A DNA stretch of 64,000 nt from Planctomycetota bacterium (lineage in GTDB: Bacteria; Planctomycetota; Planctomycetia; Pirellulales; UBA1268): contig JABAAH010000001.1 of NCBI GenBank assembly GCA_014238855.1, positions 141,936-205,935 of the forward strand, read 5' to 3'. Shown one piece after another: positions 41,457 through 52,222 of the stretch. How positions within the stretch are numbered: the stretch's first letter is position 1; each line of letters starts with the position of its first letter. A program made the translations under genes and the position numbers. The notes below the pieces were generated by a model, which ran no database searches, was not told the origin of the DNA, and saw only the letters and a program-made list of their open reading frames with translations.

Positions 41457-44161
41457 GAAAGTGTTCGTGCGACTTCCTCGATTTTATAACACTCGAGAAT
41501 GTCGCCCTCCTTTACGTCATTAAAGCCTGCAACTTTTATTCCACACTCGAGGCCGTCCCGAACCTCTTTTGCATCATCTTTTTCTCGTCGCAATGTATCA
41601 ATTGGGTAGTCACCAAGAACCCTGCTGTCACGAATAATTCGCAACCGGCCGTTTCGAGAGATGATGCCTCCTACGACCCGACAACCAGCAATAACCCCAA
41701 GTCGACTGATCGAAAAAGTTCGCTGAACCATGGCCCGACCAAGCTCCACTTCTTGCTTCTCAGGAGCAAGCATTCCCTCGAGTGCATCTTTCAGATCGCC
41801 TGTTACCTGGTAGATAATTTCGTATCGACGCACCTGAACACCACGATCATTTGCAAGTGACTTGGCCCGATCATCGGGAACAACATTAAACCCGATGACT
41901 ACAGCATCAGACGCATCTGCAAGCTGAATATCAGCTTCGCTAATCCCTCCAACCGACGCCTGAAGAATACGGATTCGCACCTCCGGATGCTCCAGTTTCT
42001 CTAATTCCTTCAGAATTGCTTCGATCGATCCACGAACGTCAGCTCTGATTATCAAATTTAGTGTTGGAGTCTTCTGAGCACCAAGGCGTTCAGTCAGGTT
42101 TTCGAATGTGACATGAACAGGAGAAGAAAGAAGATTCGTCTGCCTTCTAATATCTGTTCTTTTCGAGGCAACCTCTCGAGCAAGAGCAATCGCATCAACA
42201 ACATGAAATCGCTCGCCCGCACCCGGTGGAATGTCAAACCCCGCAACCATGACCGCCCGCGATGGGCCTGCCTGTTTTACTCGTCGATCCTTCAGAGTAT
42301 CCTGCATCGACTTAACGGTGCCAGTTGCCTCACCACAAACAACCGCATCTCCAACTTGAAGCGTGCCTTTCTGGACAAGTAGACAGGCGATGACACCCTG
42401 TCCGCCGTGCACGGAGGCGTCTAGGCAAACACCGGCAGCCGACCGATCTGGATTTGCTTGAATGTCATGCAACTCAGCAATGGTCAAAAGGGTGTCAAGT
42501 AGCTCATCCACACCCTCTCCTGTTGTAGCGCTTGTTTTGACAACTTCAGTATCGCCACCCCATTCTGTAGGCAACAACTCATTTGCAGCGAGTTGCTGGA
42601 AAACCTTATCAATATCTGCACCCGGAAGATCAATTTTATTGATCGCAACGACGATCGGCACATTGGCCGCTCGAACGTGACTGATTGCTTCCTCTGTCTG
42701 TGGCATGATGCCATCATCCGCTGCAACAACAAGCACAGCACAGTCAGTTACATTTGCTCCTCGAGCCCGCATTTGTGTAAATGCTTCATGACCGGGTGTA
42801 TCGACGAATGAAATTGGCCGGCCACTATGATCGATGGTGTAGGCCCGCATGTGCTGAGTGATGCCACCACTTTCCCTCGCAGCAACGTCACTGCCAAGAA
42901 TCTTATCTAGCAAAGATGTCTTACCGTGATCTACATGCCCAAGAAAAGTGATAACTGGTGCTCTGGATTGTTGCAGTTCAGGATCTTCATCAACAGCATC
43001 AAATCCAGCAAGTAATTCTTTTTCAAGATCTTCTGCAGTTTTTATGTCGAGCTGGACTCCTAAGTCAGCAGCGATTAACTCGACGGTATCTTTATCAAGT
43101 GTCGTACTCATATTTGGAATCACATCGAGACCAAAGCTGAGAAGTTTTCGTAAGACCTCACTTGCAGCAAGCCCAATTGACTCAGAGAACGCACGAACTG
43201 TGCAGGGCACCTGAACTGAGGCATTTGTTTTTCTTGGCGCTGCAGTCGAAACAGAAGGGCCGCGTCTTTGACGAGGACGACGACGCCTCATTGACCGATC
43301 ATCATCATCTCCACGGCCGCGTCGATCGGGTCGCTTCCGATGCAACTGTCGCAGCTCACGGCCACCAAGAAGATCCTCTCGCTGACCACCACCTTTGCCA
43401 GACTTCCGCGGTCGACCGGCGGCACCCGACGGTGGAAGCGGTGGAGCCAGGCCACCACCTGTCATTCCGTCACGTAATAAACCACCACGCTGACCACCAC
43501 GCTGGCCAACACGTTGACCAGGGCCCTGATCTTGCTGGCGTCCTTCGTGCTTCCGCATATGCTCTGCAAGAGGCTTTGTGCCACCCGCTTTTGCACTTCG
43601 AATGGCATCAAGTGGGAGCTTTACATCTGGCTTTTGCGCAACTGGCTCGTCGGATACTCTTGCCACAGGCTTCCGGCCAGCTGCTGGCATTGGCGGCAAT
43701 TTAAAGGTGGGCCTTGGGGCTGGCTTGTTCCCTGAACGCGGTCCCCGATTGGCTCCTGGTCGCACCTGTATCGGTGGAGCTGTTTCGCCACCTTGATCTC
43801 CTGATTCCGGGCGTTCGCCCGTGGGTCTCGCAGCCCTTCCCAAGGGGGCAGGCTTTGGGGCAGGGGTCCTCGAACCCAATTCTTTCGGTCGACCTTGGCG
43901 GGCTGCACCAGTCGGCGCGACATAATCTTCTCTCGTGAGCACCGTAGGATTTTTCGGGGGTGCCGCGGCCTCAGTTGTCTTTGGCCGATCAGGCGTCTTA
44001 GTTTTCCCTGCAATGAATTCTTTAAGCCTGGAAACTTCAGTGTCATCAAGGCTAGCAAGGGCAGAACCCTTATCTTGAATACCCGCGCGAGAACACAGTT
44101 CGACGAGCTCTTTGCTGTCGAGTTTTAATTCCTTCGCAAGACTGTATATGCGAACCGCCAC
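41453..44161 (-). CDS. infB: Translation initiation factor IF-2
   Basis: [49 protein letters not shown]; long Pro/Arg/Gly-rich N-terminal region. Confidence 0.97.
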   Translation of the reverse strand: MAVRIYSLAKELKLDSKELVELCSRAGIQDKGSALASLDDTEVSRLKEFIAGKTKTPDRPKTTEAAAPPKNPTVLTREDYVAPTGAARQGRPKELGSRTPAPKPAPLGRAARPTGERPESGDQGGETAPPIQVRPGANRGPRSGNKPAPRPTFKLPPMPAAGRKPVARVSDEPVAQKPDVKLPLDAIRSAKAGGTKPLAEHMRKHEGRQQDQGPGQRVGQRGGQRGGLLRDGMTGGGLAPPLPPSGAAGRPRKSGKGGGQREDLLGGRELRQLHRKRPDRRGRGDDDDRSMRRRRPRQRRGPSVSTAAPRKTNASVQVPCTVRAFSESIGLAASEVLRKLLSFGLDVIPNMSTTLDKDTVELIAADLGVQLDIKTAEDLEKELLAGFDAVDEDPELQQSRAPVITFLGHVDHGKTSLLDKILGSDVAARESGGITQHMRAYTIDHSGRPISFVDTPGHEAFTQMRARGANVTDCAVLVVAADDGIMPQTEEAISHVRAANVPIVVAINKIDLPGADIDKVFQQLAANELLPTEWGGDTEVVKTSATTGEGVDELLDTLLTIAELHDIQANPDRSAAGVCLDASVHGGQGVIACLLVQKGTLQVGDAVVCGEATGTVKSMQDTLKDRRVKQAGPSRAVMVAGFDIPPGAGERFHVVDAIALAREVASKRTDIRRQTNLLSSPVHVTFENLTERLGAQKTPTLNLIIRADVRGSIEAILKELEKLEHPEVRIRILQASVGGISEADIQLADASDAVVIGFNVVPDDRAKSLANDRGVQVRRYEIIYQVTGDLKDALEGMLAPEKQEVELGRAMVQRTFSISRLGVIAGCRVVGGIISRNGRLRIIRDSRVLGDYPIDTLRREKDDAKEVRDGLECGIKVAGFNDVKEGDILECYKIEEVARTLS

Positions 44162-44239
44162 GAGTGTTACTCCGACCTTTATTGATCCTCTTTAGCCAGC
44201 AAACAAAACTTTGCCAGCACTGTAAAAATTCCTGAAACA

Positions 44240-45604
44240 TCATGAACCAGATTGCGGAGGTGTTGATGCCTCACTTGCTTCCCCTGATGCAATCTCAGCA
44301 TCCATGGGTTCGCCTTGTGAGGTCGACTCCTGCTCCTGCACTTCTTCACCAGCCTCTGAAGCATTCTCAACGCTACTGTCTGCATTCGCTTCTACCGAGA
44401 CCGGCTCGACATGCTCCTGCTCACGCTGCTTCCGTCGTTCGTCTGCAGCCGCTACTTCAGCGACAGTTGCTCGATTTTCGGCTTCATTCACAATCATATC
44501 GACTGCTTCTGCCGATAACTCGCCCATCTCCATCAGATCATCAGGCTCAATAACAGAGAGGTCGTCGTACGATAGAAACCCTTCACCGACAAGTCGTTCC
44601 GCAACTGATTCTTCGAGGCCCTCAATTGAAGAGAACCCATCCACGGCGCGTTCGATCTGCTGATCGAGTTCTTCTCGCGTCATAATTTCGATATCCCAGC
44701 CACACAACTTGCTAGCAAGACGGACATTTTGACCTCGTCGTCCAATTGCAAGTGACAGTTGATCCTCACGCACAAGGACAATACCGCGACCAAGCATCTG
44801 GCAGAGAATCACTTCATCGACTTCTGCTGGCTGGAGAGCATTGGGAACAAGCACCTGAAGATCATCGTTCCAACGAACGATATCGATTCGCTCACCACCA
44901 AGTTCTTCAACAATATTCTTGATCCGATTACCTCGGACGCCAACGCAAGCCCCGACGCAGTCCACCCGATTATCAGAACTTATTACTGCAACCTTACTGC
45001 GGTACCCAGGCTCCCGAGAAATAGCACGAATTTCAATAATGCCGTCAATAATTTCAGGGATTTCCTGTTCAAAAAGTCTTTGGACCAACTGTGGCCGAAT
45101 CCGCGACAGAATTATTTTAACACGACTACCTGATTTCCGAACTTCGAAAATCGTGGCTCGTACCCGCTCATTCACATGAAAACTCTCACCCGGGATCTGT
45201 TCACTTCGAGGCAATATCGCCTCGGTCGCCCCAAGAGATACGGTGGCGACGCCACCATCGAAACGTGTCACAAGCCCAGAGACCATCTGGCCGACTTGCT
45301 CTTCATACTCATCATGAATGGAATCTCGCTCAGCTTCGCGGATTTTTTGAATAATCACTTGCTTGGCTGTCTGTGCGCCAATTCGCCCAGTGATCTCTTC
45401 CGGGTCAATATTTGTGCCATCGCAAGTTCCAGCGATAGCACCCGATTCCCGATCGATTTGTATGATGACTTCGGCATCTTCGCCATAATGGCGTACTAAT
45501 GCGGTGACCAACGCAGATTCAATCGCCTGAAAAACGATCTCCTTGTCGATGTTTTTATCGCGATGAATTGCGTCGACTATTCGGAGAATTTCTTCTGGCT
45601 TCAT
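44240..45604 (-). CDS. nusA: Transcription termination/antitermination factor NusA
   Basis: [59 protein letters not shown]1/KH architecture; Glu/Ser-rich tail. Confidence 0.95.
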   Translation of the reverse strand: MKPEEILRIVDAIHRDKNIDKEIVFQAIESALVTALVRHYGEDAEVIIQIDRESGAIAGTCDGTNIDPEEITGRIGAQTAKQVIIQKIREAERDSIHDEYEEQVGQMVSGLVTRFDGGVATVSLGATEAILPRSEQIPGESFHVNERVRATIFEVRKSGSRVKIILSRIRPQLVQRLFEQEIPEIIDGIIEIRAISREPGYRSKVAVISSDNRVDCVGACVGVRGNRIKNIVEELGGERIDIVRWNDDLQVLVPNALQPAEVDEVILCQMLGRGIVLVREDQLSLAIGRRGQNVRLASKLCGWDIEIMTREELDQQIERAVDGFSSIEGLEESVAERLVGEGFLSYDDLSVIEPDDLMEMGELSAEAVDMIVNEAENRATVAEVAAADERRKQREQEHVEPVSVEANADSSVENASEAGEEVQEQESTSQGEPMDAEIASGEASEASTPPQSGS

Positions 45605-45857
45605 GCGTGTCTCGGAACTCACTAACCCAATCCAGATATATCGAAGACCGCCAACTCTACTTCCAAGTGCAGTGATCGGGGAGCCAGCACCTGTAAGTCG
45701 TGCCGGAAAAGTCGACGCTCCACAAAACCGTGGCCGTCAAAAAGCACCCGATAAAGGCGATCTCAGCGTTTCCTCAAACCAGCACGCCACAAACCAATAC
45801 GAAGGTCCGACAAGGCACCTTCCTAGTATCAGAAGGTAAAACAGGCATCGGAAACTG

Positions 45858-47207
45858 TCAAGAAGCAGCTCCAATGGCCCCTTCTGGGCACCGCCCGAAA
45901 ACAAGGGAACCGGCTTGACCCTGCGGAGTTGCTGCAAAGCTCAGAAAGCTATCACCCGCTGTATCTCCTCGGATTGCCGCACGAATCGGGCACTCAGCAT
46001 CCTGTGTTTCATAATTTTTATGCAGAAAAAGCTCGTTTTTTTGAAGTGCCAGGAGGCTCGCAATGCATTCAATAAGTCCACTACCAGCTCCTAGATGGCC
46101 AAAATTGCTTTTTGCTGAGACCAGAGGCAGTTGGTCCATCGTTTCACCGAGTGATTCTCGTAGTCCGCCATATTCCTCCTTGTCACCCTCAGTCGTGCTT
46201 AACCCCTGTGCGTGAACATGTCCGAGAGCATCCGAACTGATACCAGCTGATGCAAGTGCTCGGGAAGTAACTGATCGCACGACAGACTTTCGTTGACCGA
46301 CTGCCATCCCCGTAACATGTGACGCCGCTGCATGCCCAAGAATTTCACCGTAGATCTGTGCATTCCTATTCTGAGCGTGCTGAAGTTCTTCCAAGATGAG
46401 TACAGCAGCGCCCTCGCCAAGTACCATCCCCTTTCGATCACGATCAAATGGGCGACTCCAGGTCTCTGGCGAATCGTCACCCAAAGCCACCTGCTCATTC
46501 AAGATTGCATGAACCATCTTCATCGGGTGAATACGGGTGCCTGTCGCTCCCACTAGCATGACATCAGCGGCTCCGCGTTTGATAGTAATGGCCGCCTCTC
46601 CAGCAGCGATATGGCCACTCGCCTCTCGCACTGTAAGTGAATTACTCGGACCACGAAGGTCATTGAAGATAGCAATATGACTTGCTGGCATGTTCGGCAG
46701 ATACTTCAATAACCACAGAGGTGTCATCGAAGGAAGCCCCTCTGCACCCCATCTGTTGAAATCAAACTGTCCATCGCTTCCCCGACAACGCTCAACTGCT
46801 GCCGTAAAATCTTCTGGCATTGTCAGCATATAGTCAGAACCGAATACACATCCAAATCGCTCTGGGATCACAGTCGGTGATGCTCCGGTCACAAGACCAC
46901 TGTCGGAAAGGGCACGCTGTGCAGCTGCAACTGCCATTTGCGTCTCCCGACACATCACTTTCAAGCCCTTCCGAATTGACTTCTTCCGACTCGCATCGAG
47001 TTCACCAAACTCACTGATATGCCCAGTAAAACAATTTGCTTCAGCGGCATAACGCAACGGTAAGCCATCGACAGGAAAAGCAGACAGGGGACCAACAGCC
47101 GAACGCCCCTCGATCAACCCTGCCCAAAGATCTTCAACCGTAAGACCGAACGGTGAGATGGCGGCTACACCAGTCACTACAACTCGGCGATGATTCGTTG
47201 CATTCAT
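45858..47207 (-). CDS. Ketosynthase-fold protein lacking the catalytic Cys (KS-beta/CLF-like pseudo-ketosynthase)
   Basis: RRVVVTGVAAISPFG, GPSNSLTVREASGHIAAGEAA, HVHAQGLSTTEGDKEE, SAKSNFGHLGAGSGLIE. Gapless alignment to the neighbouring FabF gives Cys->Glu and first His->Gln. ORF extends to 47234. Confidence 0.85.
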   Translation of the reverse strand: MNATNHRRVVVTGVAAISPFGLTVEDLWAGLIEGRSAVGPLSAFPVDGLPLRYAAEANCFTGHISEFGELDASRKKSIRKGLKVMCRETQMAVAAAQRALSDSGLVTGASPTVIPERFGCVFGSDYMLTMPEDFTAAVERCRGSDGQFDFNRWGAEGLPSMTPLWLLKYLPNMPASHIAIFNDLRGPSNSLTVREASGHIAAGEAAITIKRGAADVMLVGATGTRIHPMKMVHAILNEQVALGDDSPETWSRPFDRDRKGMVLGEGAAVLILEELQHAQNRNAQIYGEILGHAAASHVTGMAVGQRKSVVRSVTSRALASAGISSDALGHVHAQGLSTTEGDKEEYGGLRESLGETMDQLPLVSAKSNFGHLGAGSGLIECIASLLALQKNELFLHKNYETQDAECPIRAAIRGDTAGDSFLSFAATPQGQAGSLVFGRCPEGAIGAAS

Positions 47208-47254
47208 AAAAGAAACCAGAGTCCATGTTCTCAAAAGGCTGGTACAAATATTAT

Positions 47255-47284
47255 CAGGTCGACTATTAGCAGGACGACCATTAG
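47255..47284. repeat. 15-bp near-tandem duplication at the stop of 47281..48492
   Basis: caggtcgactattag / caggacgaccattag (13/15); stop tta on + at 47281-47283. Confidence 0.75.
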
Positions 47285-48492
47285 TCAGAGTGCTGATGTC
47301 GACGGGAAAAGCTACAATACGAGATTGATTCCTTCCATCCTAGATCAGATGGAGGCAAAGCGGACTGCTGTGGCACCTTGTTACGAAGACGTGGTTCAAT
47401 CACAACAATTGCATCACTTCGTTTGATTTCAGTAAAAAGACCTGCCGACGCCGCCTTATTTTGGCCGGGTACTGGCCAAGGCACTAACCCCAACCCAATA
47501 ACAAGGGTTCGAGATACTGGCCAACGGAATCGCTCACCAATCCGAACTGCCGAAATTTGGGGCACTTCTAGTTTCACGTCAGGGCGATTGCCAACAGGTA
47601 CAGCTACTGAGACAGATGCCATGCGTTCAATCTGATCAATCCGACAGCGAAGAACCATATCTACAAGTTCACCATCAAGAGAGACAAGCGGTTGCACGTC
47701 AACGCTCAAGCCCTCTCGACACGTGGCTGACAACGGTTGCCATCCATTCGGAAGTGACGAGTTGATGGTAATGTCTTGTATGTAAGAACGTTCACGAACC
47801 CCGGATAACGTTGCGGGCACACCGTTCGCTGCAAACACTGGCCCGACTGGTAATTCTTCAACATCATTTCGTGCCAAAAGTCGATTGACTAACTCCGCTG
47901 AATTCTCACGGGGCACAACCCACGCCTGCACACCTGCTGTAGCAGTCGGCATTGCCGTCATTGTCTCTGATGCCTGCTGACGCCACCGCACGGAACCGAT
48001 TCCAATGACACGTATTTGAAACCGATGAGGTGATGCAACGTCTGCAGTAAATCGCTCAACAACATCAGCAACCTTGGACTGCATATCCGGGGTGTGATAG
48101 CAGGAAAGCTTTGCCTCAGAAGCCGACAGAGACGCCGCGTGCTTTCCGTGCCACTGTTCATACCCAGTCTGCTGGAGAATCCAGTGCACGACATGCTCTT
48201 CGCTTCCGACTCCAGCCACCTGTACAAAAGGTGCGATATCGTACGTCTTCCATACCTGTCCAGCGGTTGATGGAATCTGGCAGAACACATGGTGCGGAGC
48301 CCAAACTGCCAGCAAAACCCAAACGACACACGACACGACCACACGTCGATGCGATTCCCCTTGGTTGCGAGGTGCTCCAAAAATTTGCATAGAACCAACT
48401 TGCCGGCTTTGAGGCACAGAACTTTTTTCTGGGCACAGTTGGAAATTCATTCCCCGTAGAACAGACTCATTAAGTTGCGTTCTCAAGTTCAC
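47281..48492 (-). CDS. Exported protein with secretin-like (PulD/GspD-type) features
   Basis: Hydrophobic export segment; DMQSKVADVVERFTADV..., WVVPRENSAELVNRLLARNDVEELPVGPVFAANGVPATL, REGLSVDVQPLVSLDGELVDMVLRCRI. Family call tentative. Confidence 0.5.
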   Translation of the reverse strand: MNLRTQLNESVLRGMNFQLCPEKSSVPQSRQVGSMQIFGAPRNQGESHRRVVVSCVVWVLLAVWAPHHVFCQIPSTAGQVWKTYDIAPFVQVAGVGSEEHVVHWILQQTGYEQWHGKHAASLSASEAKLSCYHTPDMQSKVADVVERFTADVASPHRFQIRVIGIGSVRWRQQASETMTAMPTATAGVQAWVVPRENSAELVNRLLARNDVEELPVGPVFAANGVPATLSGVRERSYIQDITINSSLPNGWQPLSATCREGLSVDVQPLVSLDGELVDMVLRCRIDQIERMASVSVAVPVGNRPDVKLEVPQISAVRIGERFRWPVSRTLVIGLGLVPWPVPGQNKAASAGLFTEIKRSDAIVVIEPRLRNKVPQQSALPPSDLGWKESISYCSFSRRHQHSD

Positions 48493-48500
48493 AATTACAC

Positions 48501-48540
48501 ACTATCCAGGAAAGCCAGCCGATATTCAGGAAAGCCTGCC
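48501..48540. repeat. 20-bp near-tandem duplication at the fabF stop
   Basis: actatccaggaaagccagcc / gatattcaggaaagcctgcc (16/20); fabF stop tca on + at 48526-48528. Confidence 0.8.
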
Positions 48541-49767
48541 GAGCACAAGGCTGGCGTTATGACCTCCAAAACCGAAACTATTACTCATCACCACTTGGAC
48601 CTGTAACTCTCTCGGCTGATTTGGTGCGTAATCAAGATCACACTCAGGGTCTGGCGTTTCAAGATTAATTGTTGGTGGAACCACATTATGCTGGAGTGCC
48701 ATCGCGCAGGCCACGAGTTCAATACCGCCGCTCGCACCGAGCGTGTGCCCAAGATGGCTCTTGATACTCGAAACAACAAGACTTTTTGAATGTTCGCCGA
48801 ATACTTTTTTAATCGCTAACGTCTCCGCCTTGTCGCCGAGCGGAGTGCTTGTCCCATGAGCATTAATGTAATCAATCGAGTCCGGAGAGACGCCCGCGTC
48901 ATTGAGCGCCATCGACATAGCTCTTGCAGCGCCACGGCCCTCTTCATCAGGCTGGGTAATATGCCCTGCATCACCGCTTGAACCATACCCCATGAGCTCA
49001 CCATATATTTTCGCCCCACGCTGGCGAGCGTGTTCGAATTCCTCAAGAACAACAACGCCAGCCCCTTCTGCCAGCACAAAACCGTCTCGGTCACTATCAA
49101 ATGGCCGGCTCGCCTGCTGTGGGGCATCACTTCGAAAAGAGAGCGCTCGCATGTTTTGAAAACCGGCAAGACCCATGGGAGTAAGAGCCGCTTCACTTCC
49201 TCCAGCCACCATGACATCGGCATCACCATACCGAATTGCTCGCAACGCCTCACCGATAGAATTAGCAGCGCTTGCACACGCCGTAGCAACGGCAAAATTT
49301 GGCCCTTTAATACCATGAATTGCAGAGACATGACCACTCGCAGCATTCACAATCAACTTCGGTATCGTGAACGGCGAAACCTTATCGATGCCCTTTTTGA
49401 TTAGTCTCTCGTGCTGTGCCTCAAACTCAGCTAACCCGCCTATACCTGAACCAACAACGACACCACACCGGTACGGATCTTCTTTTTGAAAATCAATACC
49501 TGAATCTCGCACCGCATCAGCAGCGGCAGCAATCGCAAACTGCGTAAAGCGATCGATTCGCCGAAGTTCTTTTACGCCAGCGACACCCTCTGCTAAACCA
49601 TCCCATGGGACCTGTCCGGCAAACTGGACTCGATACCCTGAAACATCAAAAAGAGAGATTGGTCCGACGCCGCTGTCACCAGCAAGCAGTCGACTCCATA
49701 GCGTTTCAACAGGCCTGCCAAGAGACGTAACTACTCCGAGACCAGTAAGCACAATCCGTCGCTTCAT
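48526..49767 (-). CDS. fabF: 3-oxoacyl-ACP synthase II
   Basis: MKRRIVLTGLGVVTSLG, VATACASAANSIGEALRAI (catalytic Cys), INAHGTSTPLGDKAE, SSIKSHLGHTLGASGGIE, SNSFGFGGHNASLVLG. ORF extends to 49797. Confidence 0.97.
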   Translation of the reverse strand: MKRRIVLTGLGVVTSLGRPVETLWSRLLAGDSGVGPISLFDVSGYRVQFAGQVPWDGLAEGVAGVKELRRIDRFTQFAIAAAADAVRDSGIDFQKEDPYRCGVVVGSGIGGLAEFEAQHERLIKKGIDKVSPFTIPKLIVNAASGHVSAIHGIKGPNFAVATACASAANSIGEALRAIRYGDADVMVAGGSEAALTPMGLAGFQNMRALSFRSDAPQQASRPFDSDRDGFVLAEGAGVVVLEEFEHARQRGAKIYGELMGYGSSGDAGHITQPDEEGRGAARAMSMALNDAGVSPDSIDYINAHGTSTPLGDKAETLAIKKVFGEHSKSLVVSSIKSHLGHTLGASGGIELVACAMALQHNVVPPTINLETPDPECDLDYAPNQPRELQVQVVMSNSFGFGGHNASLVLGRLS

Positions 49768-49818
49768 GTCGTCCTTGATCAAACCTGAGCAAAACATGTG
49801 ATCTTTGCAAAAACTGGA

Positions 49819-50055
49819 TCAGCCTTGATTGTTTTCAATGAACTCAACCGCTTGGCCAACAGTCTGAATTTTCTCGGCAGCATCGTCGGGAATATTGATC
49901 TCGAATTCTTCCTCGAGTTCCATAACGAGTTCCACGGTATCGAGAGAGTCTGCACCGAGGTCGTTAATGAACGATGTCTCGGAAGTGATCTGTTCCTTGC
50001 TTACGCCTAACTGAGAAGCAACGATGTCGATCACTCGATCCTGGACTGATGCCAC
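49819..50055 (-). CDS. acpP: Acyl carrier protein
   Basis: (GTG)[82 protein letters not shown] upstream of GTG at 50055. Confidence 0.96.
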   Translation of the reverse strand: MASVQDRVIDIVASQLGVSKEQITSETSFINDLGADSLDTVELVMELEEEFEINIPDDAAEKIQTVGQAVEFIENNQG

Positions 50056-50241
50056 GTCTGATCCTCCAAATATTGTGAATCGCGATCCTGTCTCGCGAAA
50101 CGTATGAAATGTTTTAAATAACAAATCCGCCGCAAACTAATCATGAAACAGTTTGAAAGCGACGAAACTGTACCGCAAGATATACCGGGTCACACCATAC
50201 CCTGTCCAGTTCGTACCAAAAAAAACGGCAAGCAGGGCGTC

Positions 50242-51015
50242 TTAACCGATCAAACCACCATCTACAACAAGAGTCTGAGCCGTAATGTAGCCAGCAGACG
50301 GAGAAGCAAGAAACGCGACTGCTTCGGCAATTTCCGTTGCCAGACCAAGCCTCTTCGCCGGAACTCGTTTTTTCACCACATCCATAAGGGCCGGCCCCAT
50401 GGCATCGGTCATTTCACTGGCAATAAACCCCGGAGCAACCGCATTCACGGTAATTTTCCTGCCAGCGAGCTCTTTCGCCACCGTCTGAGTAAGACCAATA
50501 AGACCTGCCTTCGAGGCTGAATAGTTGGCCTGCCCAGGATTCCCGATTATCCCTGACACGCTTGAAATATTCACAATTCTTCCGTAACGCTGCTGCATCA
50601 TGGGCCGACTCACTGCCCGCATAAACAGGAACGGTGCTCGGAGATTCGTCGCCAAGACTTCATCCCACTCATCATTACTCATTCGGGGTATGAGCGTGTC
50701 TCGAGTCACACCAGCATTGTTAACGAGGATATCGAGCCGTCCATGTTTTTGAACAACCGTCTCCACCACTTTTTCAATCGCATCGGATTGAGAAACGTCA
50801 CAAGGCATCGGGTCAGATTTGCCTCCCGCACTGGTAATTAGTTCGGCGACAAATGCGAGCTTTTCTTTGTTCCTCGCCAAAAGACATACTGTTGCTCCAT
50901 TGGCTGCCAGCGTCACTGCAATAGCTTGGCCTATGCCTTGACTCGCGCCAGTCACAAGGGCTACTTGGCCGGATAAATCGACCCGCAATGACTTTTCTTG
51001 ATTTGTTTCGGCCAT
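50242..51015 (-). CDS. fabG: 3-oxoacyl-ACP reductase
   Basis: GQVALVTGASQGIGQAIAVTLAANGA, LVNNAGVTRDTLIPRM, GNPGQANYSASKAGLIGLTQTVAKELA. Confidence 0.95.
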   Translation of the reverse strand: MAETNQEKSLRVDLSGQVALVTGASQGIGQAIAVTLAANGATVCLLARNKEKLAFVAELITSAGGKSDPMPCDVSQSDAIEKVVETVVQKHGRLDILVNNAGVTRDTLIPRMSNDEWDEVLATNLRAPFLFMRAVSRPMMQQRYGRIVNISSVSGIIGNPGQANYSASKAGLIGLTQTVAKELAGRKITVNAVAPGFIASEMTDAMGPALMDVVKKRVPAKRLGLATEIAEAVAFLASPSAGYITAQTLVVDGGLIG

Positions 51016-51097
51016 AACGTGTATCCATTTCTCTTTCTAAAATCTGTTTTTGTATTTTGTCACGTTCGTGCCATCGAGATCAGAAGAACGAACTAGT

Positions 51098-52024
51098 TTA
51101 CGTATCAATCACACCATTGCATGGTTTTTTTCGATCGATTCGCTTGAGTAGCCCTCGCAAAACTCTACCCGGCCCAACCTCCCACAAGCAGCCCACTCCC
51201 GTCGATAGCAAATGCTCCATTGACGCATGCCATTCGACGACACCACAGACCTGCCGTGCGAGCAGACTACGAATTTCGTCAGGGGCAGTATGAGGCTTTG
51301 CATCAACATTGCTGATCACAGGAATCCTCGGCTCACAAAAATCTATTTTTTCGAGGACTTCTGTGAGTTTGTCCCGGGCCGGCTCCATGAGTTGCGTATG
51401 GAACGCACCAGCAACCTCAAGCGGCACACATTTCATTGCACCAGCTTTCATGGCTATCTCAGATACTCTGTCGCACGCAGACCGACTCCCAGAAACAACA
51501 ATATTCCCCGGACAAAGAACGTTCGCAATCGAGAGAACATCGCTGCCACGGGATGTTTCACATACCTCGCCAATTTGATCTCGATCGAGCCCTAGTATCG
51601 CAACCATTCCACCTGGCTCCGCATCAGCACAGGCCTGCATGGCCCGGCCTCGCACGTCAACAACCCGTACTGCTGACTCCACATCTAAGGCACCGGCATG
51701 CACGAGAGCAGAATATTCTCCAAGAGAAAGACCCGCTGTCAAAAATTCTCTATGACTTCCGGCAAACGGCGTATCGCCGCGCAGTCGCAAAACCTCAAGC
51801 ATTGCAAGACTCGTCACGAGCAGCGCTGGTTGACTGACAGCAGTCTTATTGAGTTGCTCAGACGGCCCGTTCGTACAAACCTCAAGAAGGTCGTACCCCA
51901 AGACTTCCGATGCGTCTTGGAAAATCTGCAGGGCAGGGGGGCATTCGAGGCACCATGCCCCAGCCATGCCGACGTATTGTGCGCCTTGGCCCGGAAAGAG
52001 CAGCGCGAACGATTCGTCCGCCAA
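51098..52024 (-). CDS. fabD: Malonyl-CoA:ACP transacylase
   Basis: ALLFPGQGAQYVGMAG, AGLSLGEYSALVHAG (GxSxG), GAFHTQLM; apparent TTG start at 52024. Confidence 0.95.
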   Translation of the reverse strand: MADESFALLFPGQGAQYVGMAGAWCLECPPALQIFQDASEVLGYDLLEVCTNGPSEQLNKTAVSQPALLVTSLAMLEVLRLRGDTPFAGSHREFLTAGLSLGEYSALVHAGALDVESAVRVVDVRGRAMQACADAEPGGMVAILGLDRDQIGEVCETSRGSDVLSIANVLCPGNIVVSGSRSACDRVSEIAMKAGAMKCVPLEVAGAFHTQLMEPARDKLTEVLEKIDFCEPRIPVISNVDAKPHTAPDEIRSLLARQVCGVVEWHASMEHLLSTGVGCLWEVGPGRVLRGLLKRIDRKKPCNGVIDT

Positions 52025-52028
52025 GAGA

Positions 52029-52208
52029 CTAATCCTCAGTCTTTACTACTAGTCGGCCCATATAATGACCACAGTTACTGCACACCCGATGCGTTGGCAC
52101 GGCTTTTCCACATGTCGGGCAATATGTTAACTGCCGAGGTTTGAGGAAATCATGTGCTCTTCGGGTACCAGTTCTATGATTTGAATGCCTGCGTTTTGGG
52201 ACGGCCAT
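52029..52208 (-). CDS. rpmF: Ribosomal protein L32
   Basis: Hand translation: MAVPKRRHSNHRTGTRRAHDFLKPRQLTYCPTCGKAVPTHRVCSNCGHYMGRLVVKTED* (59 aa); absent from the supplied ORF list. Confidence 0.97.
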   Translation of the reverse strand: MAVPKRRHSNHRTGTRRAHDFLKPRQLTYCPTCGKAVPTHRVCSNCGHYMGRLVVKTED

Positions 52209-52222
52209 AATTTCTTACCTGT

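Noticed and set aside
43162-43704. 180-aa plus-strand ORF
   Set aside because: Antisense to infB low-complexity Pro/Arg/Gly region; His/Gln/Asp-rich product typical of shadow frames.
44179-44385. 68-aa minus-strand ORF between infB and nusA
   Set aside because: Overlaps the nusA 3' end in another frame; basic/Gln-rich shadow composition.
48816-49346. 176-aa minus-strand ORF
   Set aside because: Alternative frame inside fabF.
51698-52144. 148-aa plus-strand ORF
   Set aside because: Antisense to fabD and rpmF.
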